Shown: positions 19,191-27,180 of the stretch, one piece after another
How the letters are laid out: each line of letters starts with the position of its first letter
Position numbering within the stretch: the first letter of the stretch is position 1
Program-made: the position numbers and the translations under genes
Assembly: GCA_022394775.1 (NCBI GenBank)
Contig: JAGFCB010000092.1
Location: 1 to 34,588, forward strand
Origin: Candidatus Poribacteria bacterium
Lineage (GTDB): Bacteria; Poribacteria; WGA-4E; WGA-3G
Direction: 5' to 3'
DNA: 34,588 nt
Notes under the pieces: model-generated
The model's input: the letters and a program-made list of their open reading frames with translations, nothing else
What the model was told of the DNA's origin: nothing
Database searches by the model: none

Positions 19191-21143
19191 ATGGAAACCT
19201 CGAAAAACAAAATCACGCTTAATCTTGATAGGGACACAGAAGTCTCCGTGAAAGCCTCCATTGCACCGATTGAACATACAATAAACAACTTCCACGTTGA
19301 GTGGGACGCATTGGCGAATCTTCGGGTCGCTGAACCCGAAAAATACCATTCTACATCGGTTTTTCAGTCTTTTCTCCCAGCGCAATCGGTTTCAGTAGGT
19401 GAATACTGGCGGATTCAGGAACGTGGTGTAACGGAATTGCTCCAGCAACTGCATCCGAATCCAAATTTAGATATAAGCATCAATGCCAGTGATTCCTGCG
19501 GGTTATGGGCATGCCTGCGGGCGTGTAACGATCAATTCGCCGACATTGTGTTTCGGATTCATGCGGAGTTTAAGTTTGAAGATGGCAGGTTTACACCGTC
19601 GCAATTTACTGGACATCTTGTCGTTGACCGAACCGGAGAGAAGGTTGATTTTTTTCAGATGTACGTCCCTGAGGGTCCAATAAACTTTGATGTTAGCTGG
19701 AATTCTATTATCGATTCCGGTCTTTGTCCGCAGATGGAACTCCGGGTCGGAACACAGAACCCAGTCCGAGATGCCGAATTCACAGGCGATTCCATTACCG
19801 ATGAAGAAGCGAAACGCATCCTAATACAGCGTTTCTATAAATCAGAACAAATTAATTGGGTGCCGCCGGAGCAGGCGTTAGAAATAGCACAAGCACAACA
19901 GAAACCGATTCACGTTATCTCAATAGATGGACCGCTCGCTGATGAGGCGTGCTGAGGGAGCGGCAAAAGTCTGAGGGCAGGTGTCCTCTCTTATGATGAA
20001 ACTATTGAATTCTTGAATGAGAACTTCATTAATGTCTGGGTGTCGAATGTTGTATTAGAGCGAACATCTGTAATGCGTGATTATGCGACACAGAGATTTG
20101 AAGCCGGATCCAGGGCACTGTTTAATAGGGCACATCCTTTGGCAGAAGCCGTCATGAAGGGGTGGAAAGAACATTCGCCGGTAGACTGTTTGATTATCTC
20201 GCCAGATTCTGAATTGATGGGCAGACAACTCGTTAATGAACTCCATGAAGACAGTAATCGTAGAGGACTCGCATCGTATGAATATTATCTGACATTCCTC
20301 AAGCAATCTCTGGGCGGGAAACAACCCGGATTGGGGAACCTCATTCTTACCAGAAAATCTGCTTCAGAAGAGGTATTGGACGTTTTTCGGACACCAACAG
20401 TCGGTTATCAAGATTGGACCGTTGTTGTGATTGATACCACGGACTTTGAAAACGGTGGCACACTCACTATTGACATTGAAGTTGGCAGAGATGAAGGTGA
20501 AGGTGTGTTCTATCTGTTTGACGATGATAGCGAACTTTCCACAGAAGAAAAAACACCTAAAAACACGCTTGCTCGGACATGGGCTGAATCGGGTGCCACA
20601 AGGCAGATCAGACATCGTTTCGATCGCGGTCAACTTTTTAAGTTGGGTGCTACCGGATATTGGGATAGAGAGGAACCGTGTGTCAACGCTTTTCGCGCAA
20701 CAGTTTCCGTACAGAAAAATTTAAATGAAGGCACTTCAGGCACACCTTCAACTGGCTTGCGTGTTGTACTCGACAGTGTACAATCGTCGCCGGAAATATT
20801 GAATATTTTTCGGGCACCCGGAAACGGTTATCAAGATTACACTGTCGTCAATATCGATACAACAGCGTTCGAAACCGGTGGCACCCTTAGTATCTATATT
20901 CAAGTTGGGAGTGCAGATGCTGCCGGTTCATTTGATCTCTTTGATAGCGACGCGGAACTTCCGACAGAAGGGATACCGGAGGCACTCGTCTCAGCGTGGG
21001 GCATTAAACCGAATACAACGACAACAATCAGTCATTGTTTTGCGCGAGGCGCAGTTTTTAAACTCGGTGTCACCGGGGATTGGTTCGCCGAGAGAGGGAA
21101 CACAAATGCCTTCTACTTAAAGATTTCTGTAGAGGAAGATTGA
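19191..21143 (+). CDS. Predicted selenoprotein, copy 4, with duplicated C-terminal domain
   Basis: At 650 residues this is the longest copy. TGA is codon 255 (19953-19955) in EAC-Sec-GSGKSLRAGVLS. The N-terminal domain is slightly shorter but keeps FHVEWDALANLRVAE, WACLRACN, TPSQFTGHLVVD and GLCPQMELRVG. The thioredoxin-like part has TIEFLNENFINVWVSN and SPVDCLIISPDSELMG. Two C-terminal beta domains follow. The first, of the copy 3/5 type, has GYQDWTVVVIDTTDFENGG and CVNAFRATVSV. The second, of the copy 1 type, begins GLRVVLDSVQ, has GYQDYTVVNIDTTAFETGG and ends NAFYLKISVEED. GAGGAG precedes the start. The terminal TGA is followed after 1 nt by the remnant copy and has no hairpin. Confidence 0.85.
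19953..19988 (+). promoter_or_regulatory. Sec codon and SECIS-like hairpin, copy 4
   Basis: GAGGGC (19973-19978), loop AGGT (19979-19982), GTCCTC (19983-19988). Spacing and stem are as in copy 1. Confidence 0.75.
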
Positions 21144-21144
21144 A

Positions 21145-21610
21145 ATGGACACTTTAGAAAACAAAATCACACTCAAACTTGATAGAGAAGCAGAAGTCAA
21201 CGTCAAAGGTTTCATCGCGCCGATCGAATATACACAATATAACTTCCATGTAGAGTGGGACGAGTTGGCGAACTTTCGGGTGGCTGAACCGGAGAAGCGG
21301 TATCCTACATCCGTTTTTCAAGCGTTCCTTAGGAATCTTTTATCTCCTTGCCGGCGATCAAAAACTGCCGACAGAGAAAGTACCTGATGGTATTGACCCC
21401 GAAGCATGGAACAGTCAAAATAGTGATGAATATCGAAAGGCTCTCGGCGCACTGACCAGAGTCTGGGGGATATTTCCCGGTCAAATCGGACAAATTAAGT
21501 ACGATTTCAATCAGGGGCAACACTTTAAATTGTGTGCAGCTGGAGATCAGTGGGGTGGAATAGGAGATATAAACGCTTTCCACGCAAAAATCTCTGTAGA
21601 AGGAACTTAA
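21145..21610 (+). pseudogene. Deletion remnant of an array copy (N-terminus joined out of frame to C-terminal domain)
   Basis: The first roughly 62 codons match the start of the other copies (NKITLKLDREAEVNVKGFIAPIEYT, FHVEWDELANFRVAEPEK, SVFQAFL). Near 21330 the sequence jumps to the second half of the C-terminal beta domain, in another frame: FYLLAGDQKLPTE, WGIFPGQIGQI, HFKLCAAGDQW and INAFHAKISVEGT, ending at 21610. The TGA site, the hairpin and the whole thioredoxin-like domain are gone, a loss of roughly 1.1 kb. In the starting frame it would stop at 21387 after 80 residues. The C-terminal part resembles the copy 1 type. The ribosome site of copy 5 lies in its last codons. Confidence 0.85.
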
Positions 21611-21611
21611 A

Positions 21612-23183
21612 ATGAAAACAGCACCGAAAAAAATAACGCTTAGTCTCGACGGTGACGCAGAAGTTTCTGTTAAAGGCTTCATCGCGCCAATTGAATACAC
21701 ACAATACAACTTTCATATAAGATGGGATGCCTTGGCAAATCTGCGCGTCGCTGATGGGAAAAAACAGTATTCCACCTCAATTTTTCGCGACTTCCTTCCT
21801 AAGGGAGCCGTTTCAGTGGGAGCCCTTTGGGAGATTGAACACGCTGGTGTCCTCGAACTGTTGAAGCAACTCCACCCTGAACCGCATCTGGACCTGCACG
21901 GCGATTCAGGGGATTCCTGCGGACTGTGGGCATGTTTGCGTGCCTACAACGCTGAATTCGTTGACATTGTATTTCGTATCCATGCGGAATTTGCCTTACC
22001 GAACGGTTGGTTCACACCTTCTCAATTCGCTGGACACCTGGTTATTGATCGTGCCAAAGAGAGCATCGTATTTTTCCAGATGCACGTTCCTAAAGGCACC
22101 CTGAATTTCGACACTTGGTGGAATAGTAAGGGAGACGCTGACACCCCTACTTGGTCTACGGATATCGGTTTCTGCCCCCAAATGGAACTCCGTGCTGGCA
22201 CAGAAGATGACATGCAAAACACTGAATTCATAGCATCTATTACAGAAGAAGAAGCGGCGCACAAACTGACACGCTGTTTCTACAAATCGCAACAAATTAA
22301 CTGGGTATCGCTGGAGCAAGCGTTGGAATTGGCACCCGCAGAACAGAAACCGATCCACGCCATTTCAATAAATGGACCGCTCGCCGATGAATCTTGCTGA
22401 GGGAGCGGCAAGGGACTGAGGGCAGGTGTCCTCTCTAAAGATGAAATCATAGAATTCTTGAATGACAATTTTATTAACACCTGGGTCCCCAATTCTGAAT
22501 TGGGCCGTATACAGAGTTTGCGGGAACCGATTGCCAAAAGACGCGAACGCGAGGGTAAAAACCTTGACACAAGCCATCCGTTGGCACAAGCAATTATTAA
22601 GGGTTGGAAAACCGGATCCAAAAAAGGCTCACCGGTGGATTGCTTGGTTATATCGTCTGAGTTTGAACTGATGGGTAAGCAAATGGTCAATGAACTTCGC
22701 AATGACAGTGAAAAAAAGGGACTTTCAATATCTGAGTATTATCTCACATTTCTCAAAGCAGCCTTGGTAGGAAAGCAGCCCGGATTGGGCAACCTTGTTT
22801 TTACCCCTGAGCATCCTTCGCAAGCGGTATTGGACACTTTTTCGACACCAATAGACGGCCGTCATGAATATATCATCGTCGTGATTGATGTAAGTGCCTT
22901 TGAAAAGGGCGGCACGCTAACCGTTGATATTGAAGTCGGCAGGGGAGACAGTGATGGCACGTTTTATCTGATCAACGGCGATACAGAATTTCCCACAACA
23001 GAAGGCATACCTCAAAAAGACCTACTCGCTTGGGCGTGGAGTGAATCTGGTGAAACAGGACAGCTTACTCATCATTTTGACCGGGGTCAACTTTTTAAGT
23101 TAGGTGCTATTGGATATTCAAACGAAGCGGAAGCGTCCGTCAACGCTTTTCGGGCAAAAATTTCTGTGGAGTCAGCAGACTGA
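21612..23183 (+). CDS. Predicted selenoprotein, copy 5
   Basis: A 523-residue copy with TGA at codon 263 (22398-22400) in ESC-Sec-GSGKGLRAGVLS. The N-terminal domain has FHIRWDALANLRVAD, WACLRAYN, NGWFTPSQFAGHLVID and GFCPQMELRAG. The thioredoxin-like part has IIEFLNDNFINTWVPN and SPVDCLVISSEFELMG, with the same RREREG and WKTGSKKG insertion as copy 3. The C-terminal beta domain ends SVNAFRAKISVESAD. AAGGA precedes the ATG, 2 nt after the remnant's stop. The gene ends in TGA without a downstream hairpin of the Sec type; a long inverted repeat follows and probably terminates the operon. It is closest to copy 3 in its second half. Confidence 0.85.
22398..22433 (+). promoter_or_regulatory. Sec codon and SECIS-like hairpin, copy 5
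   Basis: GAGGGC (22418-22423), loop AGGT (22424-22427), GTCCTC (22428-22433). The sequence between TGA and stem has drifted (GGCAAGGGACT) but its length is identical to the other copies. Confidence 0.75.
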
Positions 23184-23190
23184 AGAATAG

Positions 23191-23290
23191 TTGTCAGTTA
23201 ACAGTTGTCAGTTCTCGGTTTGCCTCGCAGTGAGAGTTAAAGAGGAATTTTGCCCAACCAAACCGTCTCTTAACTGATGACTGTTAACTA
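23191..23290. repeat. Long inverted repeat between convergent genes, CAGTTGTCAGTTAA family
   Basis: GTTAACAGTTGTCAGTT (from 23197) faces AACTGATGACTGTTAAC (to 23288) with two mismatches, and GGTTTG faces CAAACC further in. The stop codon of the deacetylase gene lies inside the right arm. The placement suits a bidirectional terminator. The same words occur in the element at 7934-8068. Confidence 0.65.
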
Positions 23291-23982
23291 ACATCCGACA
23301 ACCGCACAAACTCGTACCCGTCCTGTTTAAGTGCCGTAATGATTCGATCTGTCGCTTCGATTGTCCCGGAACGGTTTGCCTTCTTATTTTCCGCTTTTCC
23401 GTCGTGTAGGACGATAATTGAACCCGCTCCTGTAGATGAAAGCGTTTTCTTCAATACTGTTTTAGCGATCTTGTCGGGGTTCTGTGTCGTCCAATCCCAG
23501 CTCCATACATTGCAACTGATGTGTGTTCGATCCAGTTTCGCGAGTACATAAGCGACAGGCAAAAAACGTGTCAGCATCGGTGCTCTAAATACACTATCCG
23601 TTGCAATGCCGTATTGCTGAAGGAGATCGTCCGTGCGTTCAATTTCCCGTCGGATACAGAACGGTGGCAAGAAACCCAGGAGTGGATGACTGTAGGTATG
23701 ATTACCGACCTGATGTCCCTCAGCGATCACTCTATTTACCGTTTCCGGGTGCCTTTCAATCCGATTCCCTATCATGAAAAATGTCGCTTTGACATTGTGC
23801 TTTGCGAGCACATCAAGCAACTGATCCGTATAAGGCGGGTTCGGTCCATCATCATAGGTAAGCGCGACAACCCGTTGGTCAGTGTTCAGGCGAACCATAT
23901 TCTTTCCAAAAGGGGGTCGAAAGAAAAACCATAAGAGTGCGACCGTTGCTAATCCTATGGCAATAGTAATCATTGATGCCAC
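23284..23982 (-). CDS. Polysaccharide deacetylase (NodB homology domain), membrane-anchored
   Basis: A 232-residue carbohydrate esterase family 4 protein. An N-terminal hydrophobic segment (about residues 4-21) should act as a signal anchor, placing the domain outside the cytoplasmic membrane. Catalytic motifs: TYDDGPN (Asp44 general base, Asp45 metal ligand), HTYSHP (His95 and His99, metal ligands), FRAP, WDWTTQNP and IIVLHDG. Such enzymes remove acetyl groups from N-acetylglucosamine polymers such as peptidoglycan or chitin-like glycans; the substrate here is unknown. GTG at 23982 is preferred over ATG 23973 because AGGA lies 8 nt upstream of it. It is convergent with the selenoprotein array. 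Confidence 0.92.
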   Translation of the reverse strand: MASMITIAIGLATVALLWFFFRPPFGKNMVRLNTDQRVVALTYDDGPNPPYTDQLLDVLAKHNVKATFFMIGNRIERHPETVNRVIAEGHQVGNHTYSHPLLGFLPPFCIRREIERTDDLLQQYGIATDSVFRAPMLTRFLPVAYVLAKLDRTHISCNVWSWDWTTQNPDKIAKTVLKKTLSSTGAGSIIVLHDGKAENKKANRSGTIEATDRIITALKQDGYEFVRLSDVS

Positions 23983-24178
23983 AATGTTATTCCTATCAAA
24001 CTGCTTCCTTCTTGACGGTTTCTGTTAAATATGCTATTATTTTTCCAGTAAACTGCGGTGTGGTTCGGAGAATTTCCATCCGCTATCATAACATTATTTA
24101 GGAGAAAAATAAACTGCAGTAGTGTCCTAATAGTAGGTTTTCGCACATGCTGCATCACCACCTTTAAAAGGAACAATA

Positions 24179-24910
24179 ATGCAAAGCCACGAAGTAGATT
24201 ATGAAATTTTCGGTAACGATATGCAAGTCGTCGAAGTTGAACTCGATAGAGGCGAGACCATCATTGCGGAAGCGGGTGCTATGAACTGGATGGAGGATGA
24301 CATTGTCTATGAGGCAAAGATGGGGGACGGTTCCAATCAAGACGACGGTTTAATGGGCAAACTTCTGACTGCCGGTAAACGCGCGCTTAGCGGTGAGTCG
24401 TTGTTTTTGACGCACTTCACCAACACAAGCAACAGTAAGAGACGCGTGGCTTTCGCCGCGCCCTATCCCGGACATATTCTCCCGATTGATCTGGCACAAA
24501 TGGGCGGAGAGTTGCTCTGTCAGAAGGATGCCTTCCTCTGCGCAGCCTTGGGTACCGAACTCGACATTGCCTTCTCACGTAGATTGGGGACCGGTTTTTT
24601 TGGTGGTGAGGGCTTTATCCTCCAGCACCTACGTGGCGATGGCATGGCTTTTGTGCATGCTGGTGGGTCCGTGATCAAAAAGGAACTCAACAACGAGGTG
24701 CTTCGTGTTGACACCGGTTGCCTTGTTGCTTTCTCGTCCAGTGTTGACTACAACATTGAAATGGTAAAAGGTTTAAAATCAATGTTCTTTGGTGGTGAGG
24801 GACTTTTCCTCGCAACACTGCAAGGGACTGGCACTGTTTATCTTCAGAGTCTCCCTTTCTCGCGGCTCGCAGACCGTATCATCGAACAAGTACCAACTTC
24901 CAGTAACTAA
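24179..24910 (+). CDS. AIM24 / TIGR00266 family protein
   Basis: A 243-residue protein of the AIM24 (DUF124) family, a beta-rich fold made of repeated glycine-rich units. Visible family features are [35 protein letters not shown], a stretch [24 protein letters not shown] and its repeat [24 protein letters not shown]. The biochemical role of bacterial members is not established; the yeast relative is mitochondrial. The start is preceded by AAAAGGAACAATA. It is divergent from the deacetylase across a 196-nt gap and is followed by a repeat-containing gap, so it is probably monocistronic. Confidence 0.92.
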   Translation: MQSHEVDYEIFGNDMQVVEVELDRGETIIAEAGAMNWMEDDIVYEAKMGDGSNQDDGLMGKLLTAGKRALSGESLFLTHFTNTSNSKRRVAFAAPYPGHILPIDLAQMGGELLCQKDAFLCAALGTELDIAFSRRLGTGFFGGEGFILQHLRGDGMAFVHAGGSVIKKELNNEVLRVDTGCLVAFSSSVDYNIEMVKGLKSMFFGGEGLFLATLQGTGTVYLQSLPFSRLADRIIEQVPTSSN

Positions 24911-24920
24911 CATTAACAGG

Positions 24921-25011
24921 ACTTACGCAAACTGAGCAAATATCGGACATTTAGACGCAACAATCGGTATTTTCCACATTTTTAACCCCCTAAATCCCCT
25001 TATCAGGGGGA
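24921..25011. repeat. Intergenic repeat segment with C/G-run hairpin
   Basis: ACTTACGCA at 24921-24929 repeats the word at 4881-4889. CCCCCT (24986-24991) or CCCCT (24996-25000) can pair with the AGGGGG run at 25005-25010. This gives two alternative stems after the AIM24-family gene. No T-tract follows. The origin is unclear. Confidence 0.4.
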
Positions 25012-25091
25012 CTTTACAAATGACCCTTTAGAAATGGAGAGGCGTATGAGAACACCAATCCTCCTCACCCAACCGCAAGGTAAATTAAAAA

Positions 25092-26195
25092 GTGAAAATT
25101 CGTAGTATCAACGCTTACCAAGTGGACCTTCCACTCCATGAAGGCAGCTATAACTGGTCGGGCGGCAAATCTGTATCCGTCTTCGACAGCACCATTATCG
25201 CCGTTGAAACGGATGAAGGCATCACGGGTTACGGCGAGGTTTGTCCACTGGGACCGTTCTACCTCCCTGCTTATGCGACGGGCACCCGTACGGGTATTGC
25301 TGAACTCGCACCGCACCTTATCGGTGAAGACCCGACACAACTGCTTCCGCTCAACCAACGCATGGATGTCGCGCTCAAGGGACATCCGTATGTGAAATCC
25401 GCAATCGATATCGCGAGCTGGGATATCCTCGGCAAAGTTTCAAACCAATCGGTCTGCACACTGCTCGGTGGTAGGTATGGTGAGGATTTCATGCTCTATC
25501 GTGCGATCTCCCAACAATCCCCTGACGAGATGGCAGCGAAGGTAGCGGGCTATCGTGCGGAAGGATACCGCAAATTCCAACTGAAAGTCGGCGGTGATCC
25601 GAACACCGATATTGAACGGATCCATGCGGTTGCCGAATTAATGGAACCCGATGATGTGCTGATCGCGGATGCGAATACGGGTTGGTTGATGCACCAAGCC
25701 GTCCGTGTTGTCCGCGGTGTGCGCGATGTAGACGTCTATATTGAACAGCCCTGCCTCTCTTATGAAGAATGTCTCGCGATTCGTCAGCGGACAGATCATC
25801 CGTTTGTTCTTGATGAAACGATTGACAGTATCCACGCGCTATTGCGCGGTCATGCCGATCAGGCGATGGATGTCGTCAACATTAAAATCAGCAAATTCGG
25901 CGGACTGACGAAAGCTAAACTCGCCAGAGACCTTTGTGTTGAACTCGGCGTTGCGATGACGATTGAAGACAGTTGGGGCGGCGACATCACAACCGCCGCG
26001 ATCGCCCATCTTGCTCACAGTACACCGACAGAATTCCTTTTCACCGCAACCGATTTCAATAGCTACGTCACCGTCAGCACAGCGGGAGGTGCACCCCAAC
26101 GGGTCAACGGTAGAATGGCAGCCGCAACGCAACCGGGATTAGGAATTGTTCCAGATATGGATGTGTTAGGTGAAGTAGTGGTTCACGTGGAGTGA
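25092..26195 (+). CDS. Enolase-superfamily dehydratase, probably cis-3-hydroxy-L-proline dehydratase
   Basis: A 367-residue mandelate racemase/muconate lactonizing enzyme family member. The N-terminal capping domain has [17 protein letters not shown] and [19 protein letters not shown]. In the barrel, Lys165 ([10 protein letters not shown]), the metal ligands Asp193 (ADANTGW), Glu218 (YIEQPC) and Asp241 (VLDETID), and Lys265/Lys268 ([10 protein letters not shown]) are visible, then IEDSWGGD. The pattern matches proteins assigned as cis-3-hydroxy-L-proline dehydratase, which make delta1-pyrroline-2-carboxylate. The next gene, a likely reductase of that product, begins 4 nt later. The start is GTG after an AAGG site. 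The superfamily is certain; the exact substrate is inferred from sequence resemblance and neighbour. Confidence 0.88.
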   Translation: MKIRSINAYQVDLPLHEGSYNWSGGKSVSVFDSTIIAVETDEGITGYGEVCPLGPFYLPAYATGTRTGIAELAPHLIGEDPTQLLPLNQRMDVALKGHPYVKSAIDIASWDILGKVSNQSVCTLLGGRYGEDFMLYRAISQQSPDEMAAKVAGYRAEGYRKFQLKVGGDPNTDIERIHAVAELMEPDDVLIADANTGWLMHQAVRVVRGVRDVDVYIEQPCLSYEECLAIRQRTDHPFVLDETIDSIHALLRGHADQAMDVVNIKISKFGGLTKAKLARDLCVELGVAMTIEDSWGGDITTAAIAHLAHSTPTEFLFTATDFNSYVTVSTAGGAPQRVNGRMAAATQPGLGIVPDMDVLGEVVVHVE

Positions 26196-26199
26196 TTAG

Positions 26200-27165
26200 A
26201 TGGCTATCAGAATTCTCTCCGCTGCTGATGTTCGAGCAGCCTTACCTATGCCCAAAGCGATTGATGCGATGCGTCACGCTTACGGTCAACTCTCAGCAGA
26301 TAAGGTGGTCGCGCCCCCTCGACAACACATCTCCACCGACAAAGGTGTTACGCTCATCATGCCTGCCTATCTCCCTGAACGAAGTGAATTCGGTATCAAA
26401 GTTGTCTCGGTCTATGACGATAATCCGAACCTCAATCTACTTCGTATCACTGCAACAGTCTTAGTCCTCGATCCAGCGACAGGGGCGCCAAAAGCATTCA
26501 TGGATGGGGCAAGCCTTACTGCTATACGAACCGGTGCCGGTGGCGGCGTGGCGGCAGACCTACTTGCCCGACAGGACGCAAAAATTGTTGGACTTTTCGG
26601 TGCAGGTGTACAGGCGAGGGCACAGTTGCAAGCGGTGATGGCGGTTAGAGAAATAACGCGAGTGAACCTTATCAGTCGGACGCAAACCTCGGCAGAACAA
26701 CTCGCCAGTGAGATTTCAGCGTGGATAGATGCCCCCGTAGTTAATCTTGTATCTACACCACAAGCGGTAGTGGAGGACGCTGATATTGTGCTATGTGCGA
26801 CGACATCGGCAACGCCTCTTTTTGATGGGAACGCTTTACAACCCGGCACACACATCACAGCGGTTGGCACGTTTGTACCGGAAAAACGCGAAGTCGATAC
26901 GACGACAATCAGACGGGCACACCGAATCGTGGTGGATTCGCGAGAAGCGTGCTTAGAGGAGGCGGGAGATCTAATTATTCCGAATGCCAAGATTGACGCT
27001 GAAATCGGCGTAATCGTCAACGGCGACAAGCAGGGACGGCAGTCAGATGACGAAATCACATTTTTCAAATCCGTAGGCGTGGCGGTGCAAGATGCAGTCG
27101 CTGCATCAGTGGTACTCGCAGAGGCGGAGGCAAAAGCGTTAGGCACCCTCATTGAAATGGCGTAA
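26200..27165 (+). CDS. Ornithine cyclodeaminase / mu-crystallin family, likely delta1-pyrroline-2-carboxylate reductase
   Basis: A 321-residue NAD(P)-binding protein of the OCD/mu-crystallin family. Family marks: GVTLIMPAYLPERSEFGIKVVS at the substrate pocket, ASLTAIRTGAGGGVAADLLAR, the Rossmann glycine motif VGLFGAGVQARAQLQAV, ADIVLCATTSATPLF, and GTHITAVGTFVPEKREVD. Members include ornithine cyclodeaminase, alanine dehydrogenase and imine reductases. Placed 4 nt after the enolase-superfamily gene, the best fit is reduction of delta1-pyrroline-2-carboxylate to L-proline, completing salvage of 3-hydroxyproline. GGAG lies upstream of ATG. The gene ends 15 nt before the convergent cytochrome-WD40 gene. 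Confidence 0.87.
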   Translation: MAIRILSAADVRAALPMPKAIDAMRHAYGQLSADKVVAPPRQHISTDKGVTLIMPAYLPERSEFGIKVVSVYDDNPNLNLLRITATVLVLDPATGAPKAFMDGASLTAIRTGAGGGVAADLLARQDAKIVGLFGAGVQARAQLQAVMAVREITRVNLISRTQTSAEQLASEISAWIDAPVVNLVSTPQAVVEDADIVLCATTSATPLFDGNALQPGTHITAVGTFVPEKREVDTTTIRRAHRIVVDSREACLEEAGDLIIPNAKIDAEIGVIVNGDKQGRQSDDEITFFKSVGVAVQDAVAASVVLAEAEAKALGTLIEMA

Positions 27166-27180
27166 ACAATGAGGTTTCGG

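Larger units (their letters stand above)
14214..23183 (+). repeat. Tandem array of five selenoprotein genes plus one deletion remnant
   Basis: About 9 kb consists of direct repeats of one gene of 1.57-1.95 kb. Complete copies are at 14214-15827, 15796-17478, 17618-19189, 19191-21143 and 21612-23183; an internally deleted copy lies at 21145-21610. Copies abut or overlap by 32 nt, except for a 139-nt spacer between copies 2 and 3. The copies are clearly diverged in sequence, so the array is not a recent amplification or an assembly artefact. Confidence 0.93.

Noticed and set aside
14997..23183. The halves after each TGA as separate genes (for example starting at 15012, 16654, 18470, 20013 and 22458)
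   Set aside because: They lie in frame with the preceding half in all five copies, lack a shared start codon with a ribosome site, and the thioredoxin-like fold begins before the TGA.
14214..23183. General UGA reassignment (alternative genetic code)
   Set aside because: TGA is the natural stop of array copies 3, 4 and 5, RNase J, the Rpn-family gene and the enolase-superfamily gene. None of these is followed by the conserved hairpin.
14214..23183. Nonsense mutation or sequencing error at the TGA sites
   Set aside because: The same codon at the same site in five clearly diverged copies, with conserved flanking sequence, cannot be explained by independent errors.
25046..25105. A 19-codon frame with a good ribosome site just before the enolase-superfamily gene
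   Set aside because: It overlaps the GTG start in another frame and could be a leader peptide, but nothing beyond the ribosome site supports it.
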